Positions 1 to 8,871 are shown, numbered from the stretch's first letter. The stretch is 33,315 bases of DNA from Candidatus Eiseniibacteriota bacterium (GCA_016178685.1 JACOSU010000107.1:1-33315), one strand, 5' to 3'. Program-made: numbers and translations. The notes: generated from the sequence alone by a model not told the origin.

Positions 1-338
1 ATCGCGAGCGTGCGATCCCAGTCCGCGCGCTCGAGCTCGACGACCGGGGCGGTGGGGCCGGTGATGCCGGCGTTGCTCACCAGCGCATCGAGCCGCCCGA
101 ACTCGCCGACGGTCCCGGCGACCATGCTCTCGACCGCGGCCTCATCGCTGACGTCGGCGATCGCGACCCGGGCGCGCCCGCCCGCGTTACGGATCTCGGC
201 CGCGGTGCGCTCGAGGTGCGCGCGCCCGGTGCCCGCGACCGTGACCGCCGCGCCCTCGGCGGCGAAGCGCAGCGAGATGGCGCGCCCAATCCCGCGCCCG
301 CCACCCGTCACGATCGCGGCCTGCCCCTCAAGTTTCAT
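1..338 (-). CDS. Short-chain dehydrogenase/reductase (SDR), N-terminal part
   Basis: The first 112 residues of an NAD(P)-dependent SDR oxidoreductase are encoded; the gene runs off the left edge of the window. Reading from the ATG at 338-336, the protein opens with MKLEGQAAIVTGGGRGIGRA. This contains the TGxxxGxG dinucleotide-binding motif (residues 11-18) of a Rossmann fold. An acidic residue follows at the expected place after beta-3 (ADVSD, about residues 61-65), and SNAGI at about 88-92 is the structural NNAG-type motif. The catalytic Ser-Tyr-Lys lies beyond the edge, so substrate and cofactor preference cannot be judged. The gene diverges from the YjbH-type gene across about 200 bases. 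It is a family-level call only: SDRs include FabG-type reductases, sugar dehydrogenases and many others. Confidence 0.85.
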   Translation of the reverse strand, partial: MKLEGQAAIVTGGGRGIGRAISLRFAAEGAAVTVAGTGRAHLERTAAEIRNAGGRARVAIADVSDEAAVESMVAGTVGEFGRLDALVSNAGITGPTAPVVELERADWDRTLA

Positions 339-473
339 GGGGCGGATGATCTCATTCGCGCGGCCGGGCGGCCAGCGGACCACCGGCCAGCCGGGAGCGG
401 CGACCGATTCCGACAGGGATCGAGTGAGCACAGTGCGCGCCGCGGGGCCGTACGGCATGTGGATCCGTCCCCC

Positions 474-500
474 GGAACCGCGCCCGTTGTGCTATGTCTC
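474..500 (+). promoter_or_regulatory. Candidate ECF-type promoter of the YjbH-like gene
   Basis: GGAACC at 474-479 is followed after 16 bases by GTCTC from 496. This matches the general form of ECF promoters (-35 GGAAC-like, -10 containing GTC). Transcription would start near 506, about 32 bases before the ATG at 538. Similar elements lie upstream of the ECF sigma gene (29372-29395) and the DUF5916 gene (27941-27917, minus). The assignment is by eye and the motif is short. Confidence 0.35.
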
Positions 501-537
501 TCCCTCTGCCTCATGCTTCGACGCGGAGCCGGCCGAC

Positions 538-2472
538 ATGCCAGACCTCTCGAGATTTCTCAACCCGCGGCCTAGAACGAACCGCGCCCGCGCCGCCCTG
601 CTGGCGGGCGTGCTCTCGCTTGCTGCGCTCGCGCAGGTACGAGCGCACCCGGACCCGGCTGCGGCGCCGGGCAACCCGGCTGCGGATTCGTCCGCCTCCG
701 GGCTCGAGCGCGCGCTGGTCAAGCAGGGCCTGGAGAACGTGACCGCCCAGGCCGGCGTTCCGCCGGGCGTAGCGTTCGAGAACCGGCGCTACCGCCACAG
801 CGCCGAAGCGCTCGCAATCGTGCGGGCCGCAACCGGCCGGCCACTGCTCGCGTTCGAGCGCCGTCGCGGCCTGGTGGTGGCAGCGATCGGGACCGACGAA
901 CGCGATTCGCTGGCGCGCTTCCGCGTGCACTATCCGAGCGACCCCGTTTTCCCGGCTCCGCCCGCCTCCCGGCTGCGCTCGCCCACGTTCGCTCGTGCCG
1001 ATCTCGAAATCGGGGCGCGGGTGGACTACCGGGTGGGCCAGATCTTCGATCCGATCCAGCTGCGCATCGACCTCGAGCCGCGACTGATTCTCAATCCGTG
1101 GGCGGGCGCTGCGCTCAGGCTCGGGATTCTCCTGCCGCTTCAGAATGACTTTCCGGCCAGCGACATCAATCCCGATCTCAATCGTGTGCGGCCGGGCCGC
1201 ATGAGTCTCGATCAGTTTGTGTGGCTGTCGCGCGCCGCGCTGTTGTCGCTCTCGGGCGGCTACTTCGGTGACAACCGCTGGGGCGCCTCGCTGGGCGCGG
1301 CGCGGCCGCTGGCGCAGGGGATGTGGCTGCTGGATGTCCAGGTCGAACGCACCGGATTTCTGGCTTTCACCCCGGAGGGGGCGCTCTATTCGAGCCCCGA
1401 TCTCACCAGCGGGTTCGCGGGTGTGACGTTCCGGCCGCCGTTCGCGGATGTCTCGCTGCGCCTGCGCGGGGCCGAGTTCCTCTATGGCGATCGCGGCGTG
1501 GACCTCGAGTTGCGCCGCGCGATCGGCGATGTCGAAGTGGGCTACTTCGCGCAACGTATCGCAGGGGTCAATCTCTATGGGGTGCGGCTCGACCTCCCGG
1601 TGCCGCCCGCGCGGCGTTCGACCGGATCCCGGTTGCGCGTCCAGCCGGTGCCGCGGTTCGCGCTCTCCTTCCGCGACCGGAGCGAGCCGATCGGAACGTT
1701 CGTGAGCGGCACCGCCTCGCGAGAGGACTACCTGCGGCAGCTGAGCCGCCCGGCGCTGGATGCGAATTCCGACCGCTACCGGCGCGCGCTCGAAGGCCGG
1801 GCGCCGGAACGGGCGCCGCCGCTCGATTGGGTCTCGCTCACCGGCATGACCGGCTTCATCAATACTCCGTGGGCCGGCGTGATCGCCGACCGGGGATTCG
1901 AGGCCGGCTACAACTTCATTCCACGAAGCTGGGCCTATGACCATCGCGGGACCAACGACAACCAGGTTTTTTACGCCACGCTCGGCTTCCTTTCGCGGGT
2001 CGAGACGGCCCTGCGCTGGACCCGGATCCCCGGGTACCACAGCTTCGAGGAGATCGCACCCGACTCGCGCCTGGTGGACATGGACCGCATGGCCAGCGGG
2101 CGGATCGAGCTGCTCCGGCCGGGCCCCGGCCGGCCGGCGCTGGCGGTCGGGATCGAGGATGCCGAGGGGACCCGGCGATTCCATTCCACGTATGCCGTCG
2201 CGGGGCTGCCTTTCTCATTTCTTCAGGTGCGAAGCAGGGTCAGTCTGGGCTATGGTTTCCGGGTGTTCGACGCGACCCGCTACGTGCTCGACGGCACGTT
2301 CAGCGCCATTGATTTCCAGGTCCCACGGCTGCCGAGAGTTCAGGTCGAATACGATTCGGAGAAGTGGAACGCAGCCCTGGGCTTGAATGTGTTCGGAGGT
2401 TTTCGCGTCCGCGCGGCGTTGCTGCACATGGAAAGCCTGAGCCTAGGCGTCGGGTGGTCGCATTCATTGTGA
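538..2472 (+). CDS. YjbH-like outer-membrane beta-barrel lipo/exopolysaccharide protein
   Basis: The product is 644 aa and is predicted to be an exported outer-membrane protein. The ATG at 538 is preceded by GGAG (525-528). It gives a basic N-terminus and a hydrophobic core ending in AxA-like AQVRA, a signal peptide of about 36 residues. The reading frame extends further upstream but has no convincing start there. The C-terminal part (from about residue 430) carries YjbH-family features: a GFINTPWAGV stretch, a long run of alternating hydrophobic and polar barrel strands, and a VGIEDAEGTRRFHSTYAV segment resembling the family's 'GIxDxxGTxxFxSEY' motif. In E. coli YjbH belongs to yjbEFGH, an exopolysaccharide-related operon. 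No yjbE, yjbF or yjbG homologue is visible here, so a polysaccharide role is inferred from family only. A small Cys-rich gene follows 25 bases downstream and may be co-transcribed. Confidence 0.75.
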   Translation: MPDLSRFLNPRPRTNRARAALLAGVLSLAALAQVRAHPDPAAAPGNPAADSSASGLERALVKQGLENVTAQAGVPPGVAFENRRYRHSAEALAIVRAATGRPLLAFERRRGLVVAAIGTDERDSLARFRVHYPSDPVFPAPPASRLRSPTFARADLEIGARVDYRVGQIFDPIQLRIDLEPRLILNPWAGAALRLGILLPLQNDFPASDINPDLNRVRPGRMSLDQFVWLSRAALLSLSGGYFGDNRWGASLGAARPLAQGMWLLDVQVERTGFLAFTPEGALYSSPDLTSGFAGVTFRPPFADVSLRLRGAEFLYGDRGVDLELRRAIGDVEVGYFAQRIAGVNLYGVRLDLPVPPARRSTGSRLRVQPVPRFALSFRDRSEPIGTFVSGTASREDYLRQLSRPALDANSDRYRRALEGRAPERAPPLDWVSLTGMTGFINTPWAGVIADRGFEAGYNFIPRSWAYDHRGTNDNQVFYATLGFLSRVETALRWTRIPGYHSFEEIAPDSRLVDMDRMASGRIELLRPGPGRPALAVGIEDAEGTRRFHSTYAVAGLPFSFLQVRSRVSLGYGFRVFDATRYVLDGTFSAIDFQVPRLPRVQVEYDSEKWNAALGLNVFGGFRVRAALLHMESLSLGVGWSHSL

Positions 2473-2497
2473 TTCGAACCTGGAACAGGAGAGCACC

Positions 2498-2866
2498 ATG
2501 AGCCATGACACTCGTCTAACGCACCGTAGAGTCAGGATTGTTCTTATGACGGGCGCCGCCGTGTTGCTCGCGATGACCCTCGTTGAGTGCCGGCCGGTGG
2601 TCGACAACGTGCTCGGCGTCAAGTACGGCGCGCAACCCGCGCGCGGCGCCGGCGATTGCATCTCCACCTGCGCACGGGCCTACGGCGACTCGATGAAAGT
2701 GGAGAGCGATCTCCATGTGACGAACGTGAAGGCCTGCGCGAGCGACAGCGTGTGCCTGGCACTCGAGGACATCCGGTTCGAGGCGGCGGTGGCGCGGATC
2801 CGGACCGGGCGCCAGAACTGCCAGAACAACTGCCACCATCAGGGTGGCGGCCAGGGCGGGCGCTGA
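2498..2866 (+). CDS. Small Cys-rich exported protein, unknown function
   Basis: This is a 122-aa protein that I do not recognise. A purine-rich site (caggaga) lies about 6 bases before the ATG. After a basic start there is one hydrophobic segment (about residues 13-29) that ends at Cys31. LVEC resembles a lipobox, but Glu at -1 is atypical, so either a lipoprotein or a membrane-anchored protein is possible. The mature part has six further cysteines in three pairs: C54/C58 (CX3C), C80/C86 (CX5C) and C108/C112 (CX3C). They are separated by predicted helical segments, and the tail is rich in Gly and His. The even pairing suggests disulfides in an oxidising compartment. The gene lies 25 bases after the YjbH-like gene and converges with aceE, leaving a 31-base gap. 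Confidence 0.65.
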   Translation: MSHDTRLTHRRVRIVLMTGAAVLLAMTLVECRPVVDNVLGVKYGAQPARGAGDCISTCARAYGDSMKVESDLHVTNVKACASDSVCLALEDIRFEAAVARIRTGRQNCQNNCHHQGGGQGGR

Positions 2867-2897
2867 ACCGAAGGGGCCCGAACCCCCGCGTGGTCGC

Positions 2898-5663
2898 CTA
2901 AGCCCCGCGCGGCTCGCCGCGCTCGGGATCGATTCCGAAATCGCGGATCGCGCTCTCGACCACCCGCGCGTCGATCCGGCCCTCGCGCTTGAGCGCGTCG
3001 AGCGTCGCGACCACGATGTGCTCGGCGTCGATCTCGAAATGCCGGCGCAGCGCCTCGCGCGTGTCGCTGCGGCCGAAGCCGTCGGTGCCGAGCGGCGTGA
3101 ACGAGCGGCCGACCCAGCGCGAGATCATGTCGGGCACCGACTTCATGAAATCGCTGGCGGCGATCACCGGACCCTCGGTCGCGGCGAGCGCCTGAGTGAC
3201 GTACGGCATGCGCGGTGAGGCCGAAGGGTGCAGCCGGTTCCAGCGCTCCACGTTCAGCGCCTCGTTTCGCAGCTGGGCGTAGCTGGTGGCGCTCCACACG
3301 TCGGCCGCGACGCCGAACTTTTCGGCCAGGATTTCCTGCGCGCGCAACGCCTGAAGCAGGATCACGCCGCTTCCGAACAACTGGGCGCGGTTTGGCGTGA
3401 GCTGCGTCGCGCGGCGATAGAGATAGAGCCCGGAGAGAATACCGCTTTCGCAACCCTCGGGCATCGGCGGCATCGAGTAATCCTGATTGTAGAGCGTGAG
3501 GTAATAGAAAATATCCTCGCCGTCCACGTACATGCGCGTCAACCCGTCGCGGATGATGACCGCGACCTCGTAGGCGAACGCCGGGTCGTACGCGACCAGG
3601 TTCGGAATCGTGGAAGCGAGCACGTGGCTGTGGCCATCCTCGTGCTGCAGGCCCTCGCCGTTCAGCGTGGTGCGTCCGGCGGTGGCGCCCAGCAGGAAGC
3701 CGCGGCCGCGCATGTCGCCGAACGCCCAGCACAGGTCGCCGGTGCGCTGGAATCCGAACATCGAGTAGAAGATGTAGAACGGAATCGTGATCTCGCCGTG
3801 CGTCGCGTAGCTGGTGCCGGCGGCGGTGAACGAGGCCATCGAGCCGGATTCGGTGATGCCCTCCTCCAACAGCTGGCCGTCGGGCTTTTCGGTGTAGGAC
3901 AGCATCAGCTTCGAATCCACCGGGTCGTACTTCTGCCCGTGCGCGGCGTAGATGCCGATTTCGCGGAACAGCACTTCCATCCCGAACGTGCGCGCCTCAT
4001 CGGGAATGATCGGCACCACTCGCCGGCCGTAAACCGGATCGCGCAGCAGGTTCCGCAGCAGCTTGGCGCATGCCATGGTGGTCGAGACCGCCTGCGCCTC
4101 GCCGGTGCCGCTCGCGAATTCGGCGAACACCCTTGAGCTCGCGGGCGGCAGCGGCTTCGCGCGTGCGACGCGCTTCGGCACACAGCCGCCCAGCGCGCGG
4201 CGCCGCTCGAGCATGTACTTTACTTCCGGGCTCTCGGCGCCCGGGTGGTAGTAGGGCGCGTCGTCGAGTTTGCGATCCGGGATTGGAAGCTCCAGCCGGT
4301 CGCGGAATTTCTTCAGCTCGTCGAGCTTCAGCTTCTTCATCTGGTGCGTCATATTGCGTGCCTCGGCGCCCGCGCCCAGCGTCCAGCCCTTGACGGTGTG
4401 GGCCAGGATCACGGTCGGGCGTCCGGTGGCGGCCGTCGCCGCCGAATACGCGGCGTACACTTTTCGGTAATCGTGCCCGCCGCGGCGCAGGTGCTTCAAC
4501 TGGTCGTCGCTCAGGTGCTCGACCATCTTCAGCAGGCGCGGATCGGCGCCGAAGAAGTGCTCGCGGACGTACGCCCCGCTCTCGACCGCGTATTTCTGCC
4601 AGTCGCCGTCCACGGTCTCGTTCATGCGGTCGACCAGCGCGCCGTCCCAGTCCTGGGACAGCAGTTCATCCCATTCGCTGCCCCAGATCACCTTGATCAC
4701 GTTCCAGCCCGCGCCGGTGAACGTGGCCTCGAGCTCCTGGATGATCTTGCCGTTGCCGCGCACCGGCCCATCGAGCCGCTGCAGGTTGCAGTTGATCACA
4801 AACGTCAGGTTGTCGAGTCCGTCGCGCGCCGCCAGCGTCAGCGCCCCGACCGCCTCGCACTCGTCGGTTTCACCGTCACCGACGAACGTCCACACTCGCG
4901 AGGCCGACGTGTCGCTGAGACCGCGCGCGTGGAGATAACGATTGAATCGCGCCTGGTAGATGGCGTTGATGGGGCCCAACCCCATCGACACCGTGGGGAA
5001 CTCCCAGAAGTCCGGCATCAGCCGTGGATGCGGGTAGGACGACAGTCCCTGCCCTCGCACCACCTCGCGCCGGAAGTGATCGAGCTGCGATTCCGTCAGC
5101 CGGCCTTCGAGGAATGCGCGGGCGTAGATGCCGGGCGCGGCATGGCCCTGAAAGAAGATCTGGTCGCCGGATTCTCCGCCGTCCTTGCCGCGGAAGAAGT
5201 GATTGAACCCCACTTCGTAGAGGGTCGCCGCCGAGGCGTAGGTGGAAAGGTGTCCGCCAATCCCCGCGAACAGGTGGTTCGCGCGCAGCACCATCACCAC
5301 GGCGTTCCAGCGAATGATGCGGCGGATGCGCAGTTCGATGCTCTCATCGCCCGGGAAGGCCGGCTCCTGTTCGGGCGAAATCGTGTTGATGTAGCGCGAC
5401 TGGACCAGCCCCGGCAGGCCGACCTGCAGCTGGCGCGCGCGCTTCAGGACCTTGCGCAACAGAAAGTCGGCGCGCTCGCGGCCGGCGCCCTCGACCACGC
5501 CGTCCAGCGCGTCGATCCACTCCTGGGTCTCGGCCGGATCGGAATCGGGCAGCTGGCGCTTGAATCCCTGGAGCATTCCGAGCTGGAAGCGCTCGGTTTC
5601 ACGGCGCTCCCAGATCTGTTGCTCGGGATGTTGCGGTTTCGCCTCGGTGCTGTCGGTGCTCAT
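2898..5663 (-). CDS. aceE: Pyruvate dehydrogenase E1 component, homodimeric type
   Basis: The 921-aa product is the thiamine-diphosphate-dependent E1 of the pyruvate dehydrogenase complex, which decarboxylates pyruvate and acetylates the E2 lipoyl domain in the cytoplasm. Length is close to the E. coli enzyme (about 887 aa). The ThDP/Mg motif GDGETDE is at 262-268, with its closing Asn in NCN (291-293). The active-site loop His is in NMTHQMKK (His440). DEARTFGME (about 555-563), the GQKYDPVD segment and EGITESG (601-607) match the catalytic part of the family. The N-terminus (MSTDSTEAKPQ) is short and soluble. A weak GAGG lies upstream of the ATG. No E2 (aceF) or E3 (lpd) gene is in the window, so partners must be encoded elsewhere. 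A 6-bp GC hairpin at 5725-5740 lies in its upstream region. Confidence 0.96.
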   Translation of the reverse strand: MSTDSTEAKPQHPEQQIWERRETERFQLGMLQGFKRQLPDSDPAETQEWIDALDGVVEGAGRERADFLLRKVLKRARQLQVGLPGLVQSRYINTISPEQEPAFPGDESIELRIRRIIRWNAVVMVLRANHLFAGIGGHLSTYASAATLYEVGFNHFFRGKDGGESGDQIFFQGHAAPGIYARAFLEGRLTESQLDHFRREVVRGQGLSSYPHPRLMPDFWEFPTVSMGLGPINAIYQARFNRYLHARGLSDTSASRVWTFVGDGETDECEAVGALTLAARDGLDNLTFVINCNLQRLDGPVRGNGKIIQELEATFTGAGWNVIKVIWGSEWDELLSQDWDGALVDRMNETVDGDWQKYAVESGAYVREHFFGADPRLLKMVEHLSDDQLKHLRRGGHDYRKVYAAYSAATAATGRPTVILAHTVKGWTLGAGAEARNMTHQMKKLKLDELKKFRDRLELPIPDRKLDDAPYYHPGAESPEVKYMLERRRALGGCVPKRVARAKPLPPASSRVFAEFASGTGEAQAVSTTMACAKLLRNLLRDPVYGRRVVPIIPDEARTFGMEVLFREIGIYAAHGQKYDPVDSKLMLSYTEKPDGQLLEEGITESGSMASFTAAGTSYATHGEITIPFYIFYSMFGFQRTGDLCWAFGDMRGRGFLLGATAGRTTLNGEGLQHEDGHSHVLASTIPNLVAYDPAFAYEVAVIIRDGLTRMYVDGEDIFYYLTLYNQDYSMPPMPEGCESGILSGLYLYRRATQLTPNRAQLFGSGVILLQALRAQEILAEKFGVAADVWSATSYAQLRNEALNVERWNRLHPSASPRMPYVTQALAATEGPVIAASDFMKSVPDMISRWVGRSFTPLGTDGFGRSDTREALRRHFEIDAEHIVVATLDALKREGRIDARVVESAIRDFGIDPERGEPRGA

Positions 5664-5970
5664 GGTTCTGGCCTCGATCAGCCGCTCGCGGCGGCCGTCG
5701 CTGGATCGTGGGTGTCCCCTGGGGGCGCCGCAAGCGGCGCGCCGGGCAGGGGCGAGTGTGCGCGCGTATCACAAGTTCGACCGCGGAGCATAGCGCAAAT
5801 CCTCGGGCCACGCGCGGCCACGTTCGCCCGGGGTGAACTCGAATCCGCCGCGCATTCCCGGTGGCGGCGCGTTCGCGTGCGTTTCCGTTTCGCGCGCCGC
5901 GCCGCGCTGCTACACTCGCCCCCCATTCGGTCCCTCGCGACCTGTCGCTCCCTCTGCCGGAGATTTTTCC
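5664..5970. other. Intergenic region between divergent aceE and S9 peptidase genes
   Basis: This 307-base stretch holds no convincing gene and should carry divergent promoters. A 6-bp inverted repeat (GCGCCG at 5725-5730, CGGCGC at 5735-5740, loop CAAG) would lie in the aceE 5' leader. For the plus-strand gene, TACACT at 5911-5916 is a plausible -10 but has no good -35 at 16-18 bases. The Shine-Dalgarno-like CGGAG at about 5958-5962 belongs to the S9 gene. Confidence 0.4.
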
Positions 5971-7980
5971 ATGACCGTGATGACCCCCGCCTCGACCGTT
6001 CTCTATCCCGCGCGCAAGGGCGTGCGCGCGATGACCTCCGAAGACCTGTGGCGCATTCCGCGCGTGGGCGCTCCCGTGCTCGCGCCGGATGGCGCATCGG
6101 CGGCGGTGTCGGTCACCCACCACGATCTCGAGAAGAACGAAGGCCGCGGCCGCATCTGGCGCGTGAGCCTGAAGGGTGGAGAGCCGTACGCGCTCACGTC
6201 GGCCGAGGGCTCGAGCGGCGAGCCGGCATTCTCGCCCGATGGCGCGCAGCTCGCGTTCACGCGCAAGGACGAAAAGGGCAAGAAGCAGGTGTTCGTGCTG
6301 CCGCTCGGGGGCGGTGAGGCGCGCAAGGTCAGCGACCTGCCGCTCGGTGCGTTCGATCCCCGGTGGCTGCCCGACGGCACAGGTCTCGTCTTCGCGGGCG
6401 CGCTCATCCGCGGCCATCTCACGATCGAGGCCAGCCGGACCGAGCTCGAGCGGCGCGAGAAGGATCCGGTCAAGGCCCACGTCACCGAAGATCGGGTTTA
6501 CCGCTACTGGGACACCTGGCTGACGACCGGCGAGGTCCCTCACCTGTGGCATCTCGACCTCGGCACCGGCGCGCTCCGCGATCTGACCCCCGAATCCGTG
6601 ACGTGGTTCGACTTCATGGACCCGTCCGGGCAATTCGACATCGCGCCCGATGGCCGCGAGGTCACGTACGCCGGGATCCTGGTCGACGAGAAGCGATCGC
6701 TGCTGCGCAGCGCGCTGTTCGTGACCTCGGTGGCCGAAGCGAAGGTCACGTGCCTGACGCCGGATCGCGAAACGGAGGAGTTCCGCCCGCGCTACAGCCC
6801 CGATGGCCGATGGATCCTCTACGGACAGCAGCTGGAACCGCTGTTCTACGCCGACCGCATCCGGCTGATGTCATACGACCGCGCGGCGAAGACACACACC
6901 GGCGTGCTCACGGAGTGGGACCGCTCCCCGATGCACTGGGAGTTCGCCGCGGGCGGCGCGATGGTGTTCGAAGCCGAGGACGAGGCGCGCGTGCGGCTGT
7001 TTTCCCTCGCGCGCGGCTCGCAGCCGGTGCGGCTCACGGTCCACGGCTCCTCGGGCGGATTCGACGTCGCGCCGGACGGCCGACTCGTCATGAGCGTTCA
7101 ATCGCTGAGCCAGCCGGCCGAGCTGTTCACCTCGGCCGCCGACGGCGCGGGCCTTTCGCGCCTCACCCGCTTCACCGAACCGGCGACGTCCGAGTTCTCG
7201 GCGGGTGAAGTGCGCGAGATGTCGTTCGAGGGCGCGAAGGGCGAAACGATTCAGATGTTCGCGGTGCTGCCGCCCGGCTACCAGGCGGGGAAGAAGTATC
7301 CGCTGGTCCACGTGATCCACGGCGGCCCGCATGGCATCAGCGCCGACGCGTTCCACGCGCGCTGGAACGCGCAGTTGTTTGCGGCTCCCGGCTACGTCGC
7401 GACGATGGTCAACTTCCAGGGCTCGACCTCGTGGGGGCAGGATTTCGCGCGGCGCATCCAGGCCGCGTGGGCCGATCGCCCGTTCGAGGACGTCATGAAG
7501 GCGACCGACGTGCTGATCGCGTCGGGCCTGGTGGACGAATCCCGGATGGCGGCGGCCGGCGGCTCCTACGGCGGCTACATGGCGTCGTGGATCGAGGGCC
7601 ACACCGATCGTTTCCGCTGCATCGTCAACCATGCCGGCGTCTACAACACGCTGTCGCAATACGCGAGCGACGTGACGCAGGGCCGTGACAAGTCATTCGG
7701 CGGCGAACCGTGGGACGGGATCGAAAAGATCACCGAGTGTAATCCGGCGCACGCGGCCAAGGGATTCTGCACCCCGATGCTGGTGATCCACGGCGAGCGC
7801 GATTACCGCGTGCCGGTGACGCAGGGGCTCGAGTGCTACGGCGTGCTCAAGGCCAAGGGCGTGCCGGCGCGTCTGGTGTACTTCCCCGACGAGAATCACT
7901 GGATCCTGAAGCCCAGGAACTCGATGTTCTGGTATCGCGAAGTGCACGGCTGGCTGGAGCGTTTCCTGGGCCAGCGCTGA
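5971..7980 (+). CDS. S9 family prolyl-oligopeptidase-like serine peptidase
   Basis: The 669-aa protein is an alpha/beta-hydrolase peptidase of the acyl-aminoacyl-peptidase/dipeptidyl-peptidase (S9) group. The ATG at 5971 has CGGAG about 8 bases upstream. Residues from about 20 to 420 contain WD40/TolB-like propeller blades with repeated SPDG, PDGR and APDG turns. The C-terminal catalytic domain has GGSYGGYM with nucleophile Ser532, Asp611 in HGERDYRVP and His643 in DENHW, so the triad is complete and correctly ordered. VIHGGPHG (about 447-454) is the usual oxyanion-region motif. No signal peptide is evident, so it is probably cytoplasmic. Two cysteines (about 590 and 600) sit in the loop before the Asp strand, an unusual detail. 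It is a single gene facing the O-methyltransferase gene. Confidence 0.93.
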   Translation: MTVMTPASTVLYPARKGVRAMTSEDLWRIPRVGAPVLAPDGASAAVSVTHHDLEKNEGRGRIWRVSLKGGEPYALTSAEGSSGEPAFSPDGAQLAFTRKDEKGKKQVFVLPLGGGEARKVSDLPLGAFDPRWLPDGTGLVFAGALIRGHLTIEASRTELERREKDPVKAHVTEDRVYRYWDTWLTTGEVPHLWHLDLGTGALRDLTPESVTWFDFMDPSGQFDIAPDGREVTYAGILVDEKRSLLRSALFVTSVAEAKVTCLTPDRETEEFRPRYSPDGRWILYGQQLEPLFYADRIRLMSYDRAAKTHTGVLTEWDRSPMHWEFAAGGAMVFEAEDEARVRLFSLARGSQPVRLTVHGSSGGFDVAPDGRLVMSVQSLSQPAELFTSAADGAGLSRLTRFTEPATSEFSAGEVREMSFEGAKGETIQMFAVLPPGYQAGKKYPLVHVIHGGPHGISADAFHARWNAQLFAAPGYVATMVNFQGSTSWGQDFARRIQAAWADRPFEDVMKATDVLIASGLVDESRMAAAGGSYGGYMASWIEGHTDRFRCIVNHAGVYNTLSQYASDVTQGRDKSFGGEPWDGIEKITECNPAHAAKGFCTPMLVIHGERDYRVPVTQGLECYGVLKAKGVPARLVYFPDENHWILKPRNSMFWYREVHGWLERFLGQR

Positions 7981-8044
7981 GACGAATTCGAGGGAGCAGC
8001 GGACAGCAGGCCGGCGCCTGTGGGCAGCGCGCCGACCGCCCCGG

Positions 8045-8695
8045 CTATTTCTTGACGCCCACCCATAGCCCGTCGCCGAGCGGCACGATCACGCTCTGGA
8101 GCGAGCGCTCGGCGGCCATCGTCTCGTTGAACGCGCGCACCGCCGCGACCTCCCGATCCGACGGGGCGGTGGCGAACAGTTCTCCGAATGCGAACGCGTT
8201 ATCGACCATGACGAGCCCGCCCGGGCGCACGATGCGCAGGCACTCCTTCAAGTAGAGCGCGTAGCTGGCCTTGTCGGCATCGAGAAACGCGGCGTCGGCC
8301 GAATCGGTTTCGAAGCGCGGCAGCACGTCCATGCCGGCCCCCAGATGCACCTCGACCCTGCCGGCCACGTCGGACCGCGCGACCCACCGGCGCGCGAAAT
8401 CCGCGTGTTTGGGGTCGATCTCGATGGTGCGCACGCGGCCATCGTCGGGGAGCGCGCGCGCCATTGAGATCGCCGAGTATCCGGCCAGCGTGCCCACCTC
8501 CACGACTTCCCGCGCGCGGCAGAGCCGCAACAGAACCTGCATGAAGCTCGCCTGCTCGGGCGCTACCCAGATCGAGGGGATGCCCTCGGCGGCGGCGGCC
8601 TGCTTGAGAGAGATCAGGAGATCGTCCTCGCGCGCGGTGCGCTCGGCGATGTAGCGGAAATGCTCCGATGTCACGACGCTGGATTGATCCGACAT
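8045..8695 (-). CDS. Class I SAM-dependent O-methyltransferase (CCoAOMT-like)
   Basis: The 216-aa product belongs to the caffeoyl-CoA O-methyltransferase-like family (Methyltransf_3), which transfers methyl from SAM to catechol-type hydroxyls using a divalent metal. The start at 8695 (MSDQSSVVTS) is supported by GGAG 9 bases upstream; the frame stays open further upstream without a good start. SAM-binding motif I is VEVGTLAGYSA (65-75). The acidic TIEIDP (90-95) follows beta-2. FLDADKASY (137-145) and VDNAFAFG (164-171) carry the metal and SAM ligands typical of the family. The physiological substrate cannot be inferred, because bacterial members act on many phenolics. The gene diverges from the molybdopterin oxidoreductase gene over 176 bases containing repeated CGGAACCGG elements. 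Confidence 0.92.
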   Translation of the reverse strand: MSDQSSVVTSEHFRYIAERTAREDDLLISLKQAAAAEGIPSIWVAPEQASFMQVLLRLCRAREVVEVGTLAGYSAISMARALPDDGRVRTIEIDPKHADFARRWVARSDVAGRVEVHLGAGMDVLPRFETDSADAAFLDADKASYALYLKECLRIVRPGGLVMVDNAFAFGELFATAPSDREVAAVRAFNETMAAERSLQSVIVPLGDGLWVGVKK

Positions 8696-8751
8696 GGTTT
8701 CGATCTCCGATCGCGCGTCCGGGTTCCGGATCGCGGAGGCCTTGAGCGTAA

Positions 8752-8787
8752 CGGAACCGGGTCCATCCCTGATAGTATCGGAACCGG
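8752..8787. promoter_or_regulatory. Repeated CGGAACCGG element in a divergent promoter region
   Basis: Two identical 9-mers, CGGAACCGG, lie at 8752-8760 and 8779-8787 (27 bases apart). An imperfect inverted copy (CCGGGTTCCGG) lies at 8719-8729. They bracket GATAGTAT (8771-8778), the most AT-rich spot between the divergent O-methyltransferase and oxidoreductase genes. They could be operator half-sites. Alternatively, GGAACC at 8753-8758 with GTATC at 8775 could be an ECF-like promoter. Confidence 0.35.
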
Positions 8788-8871
8788 TCGCACGGGACGG
8801 CGCGGCCATCCCACAAAGCGATGCCCTGCCACCGGCTGCGGCCGGGGCGCTTCCATGAGGTCCGAACCGGC

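Noticed and set aside
511..2184. Long minus-strand open frame opposite the YjbH-like gene
   Set aside because: Composition is Arg/Glu/His-rich without domain motifs, as expected for antisense frames in high-GC DNA; the plus strand has a signal peptide and family motifs.
2873..2886. GGGG/CCCC inverted repeat in the 31-base gap between the Cys-rich gene and aceE
   Set aside because: A four-base stem is expected by chance at this GC content.
8007..8020. CAGGC/GCCTG hairpin between the converging S9 peptidase and O-methyltransferase genes
   Set aside because: Only 5 bp with no U-tract; too weak to call a terminator.
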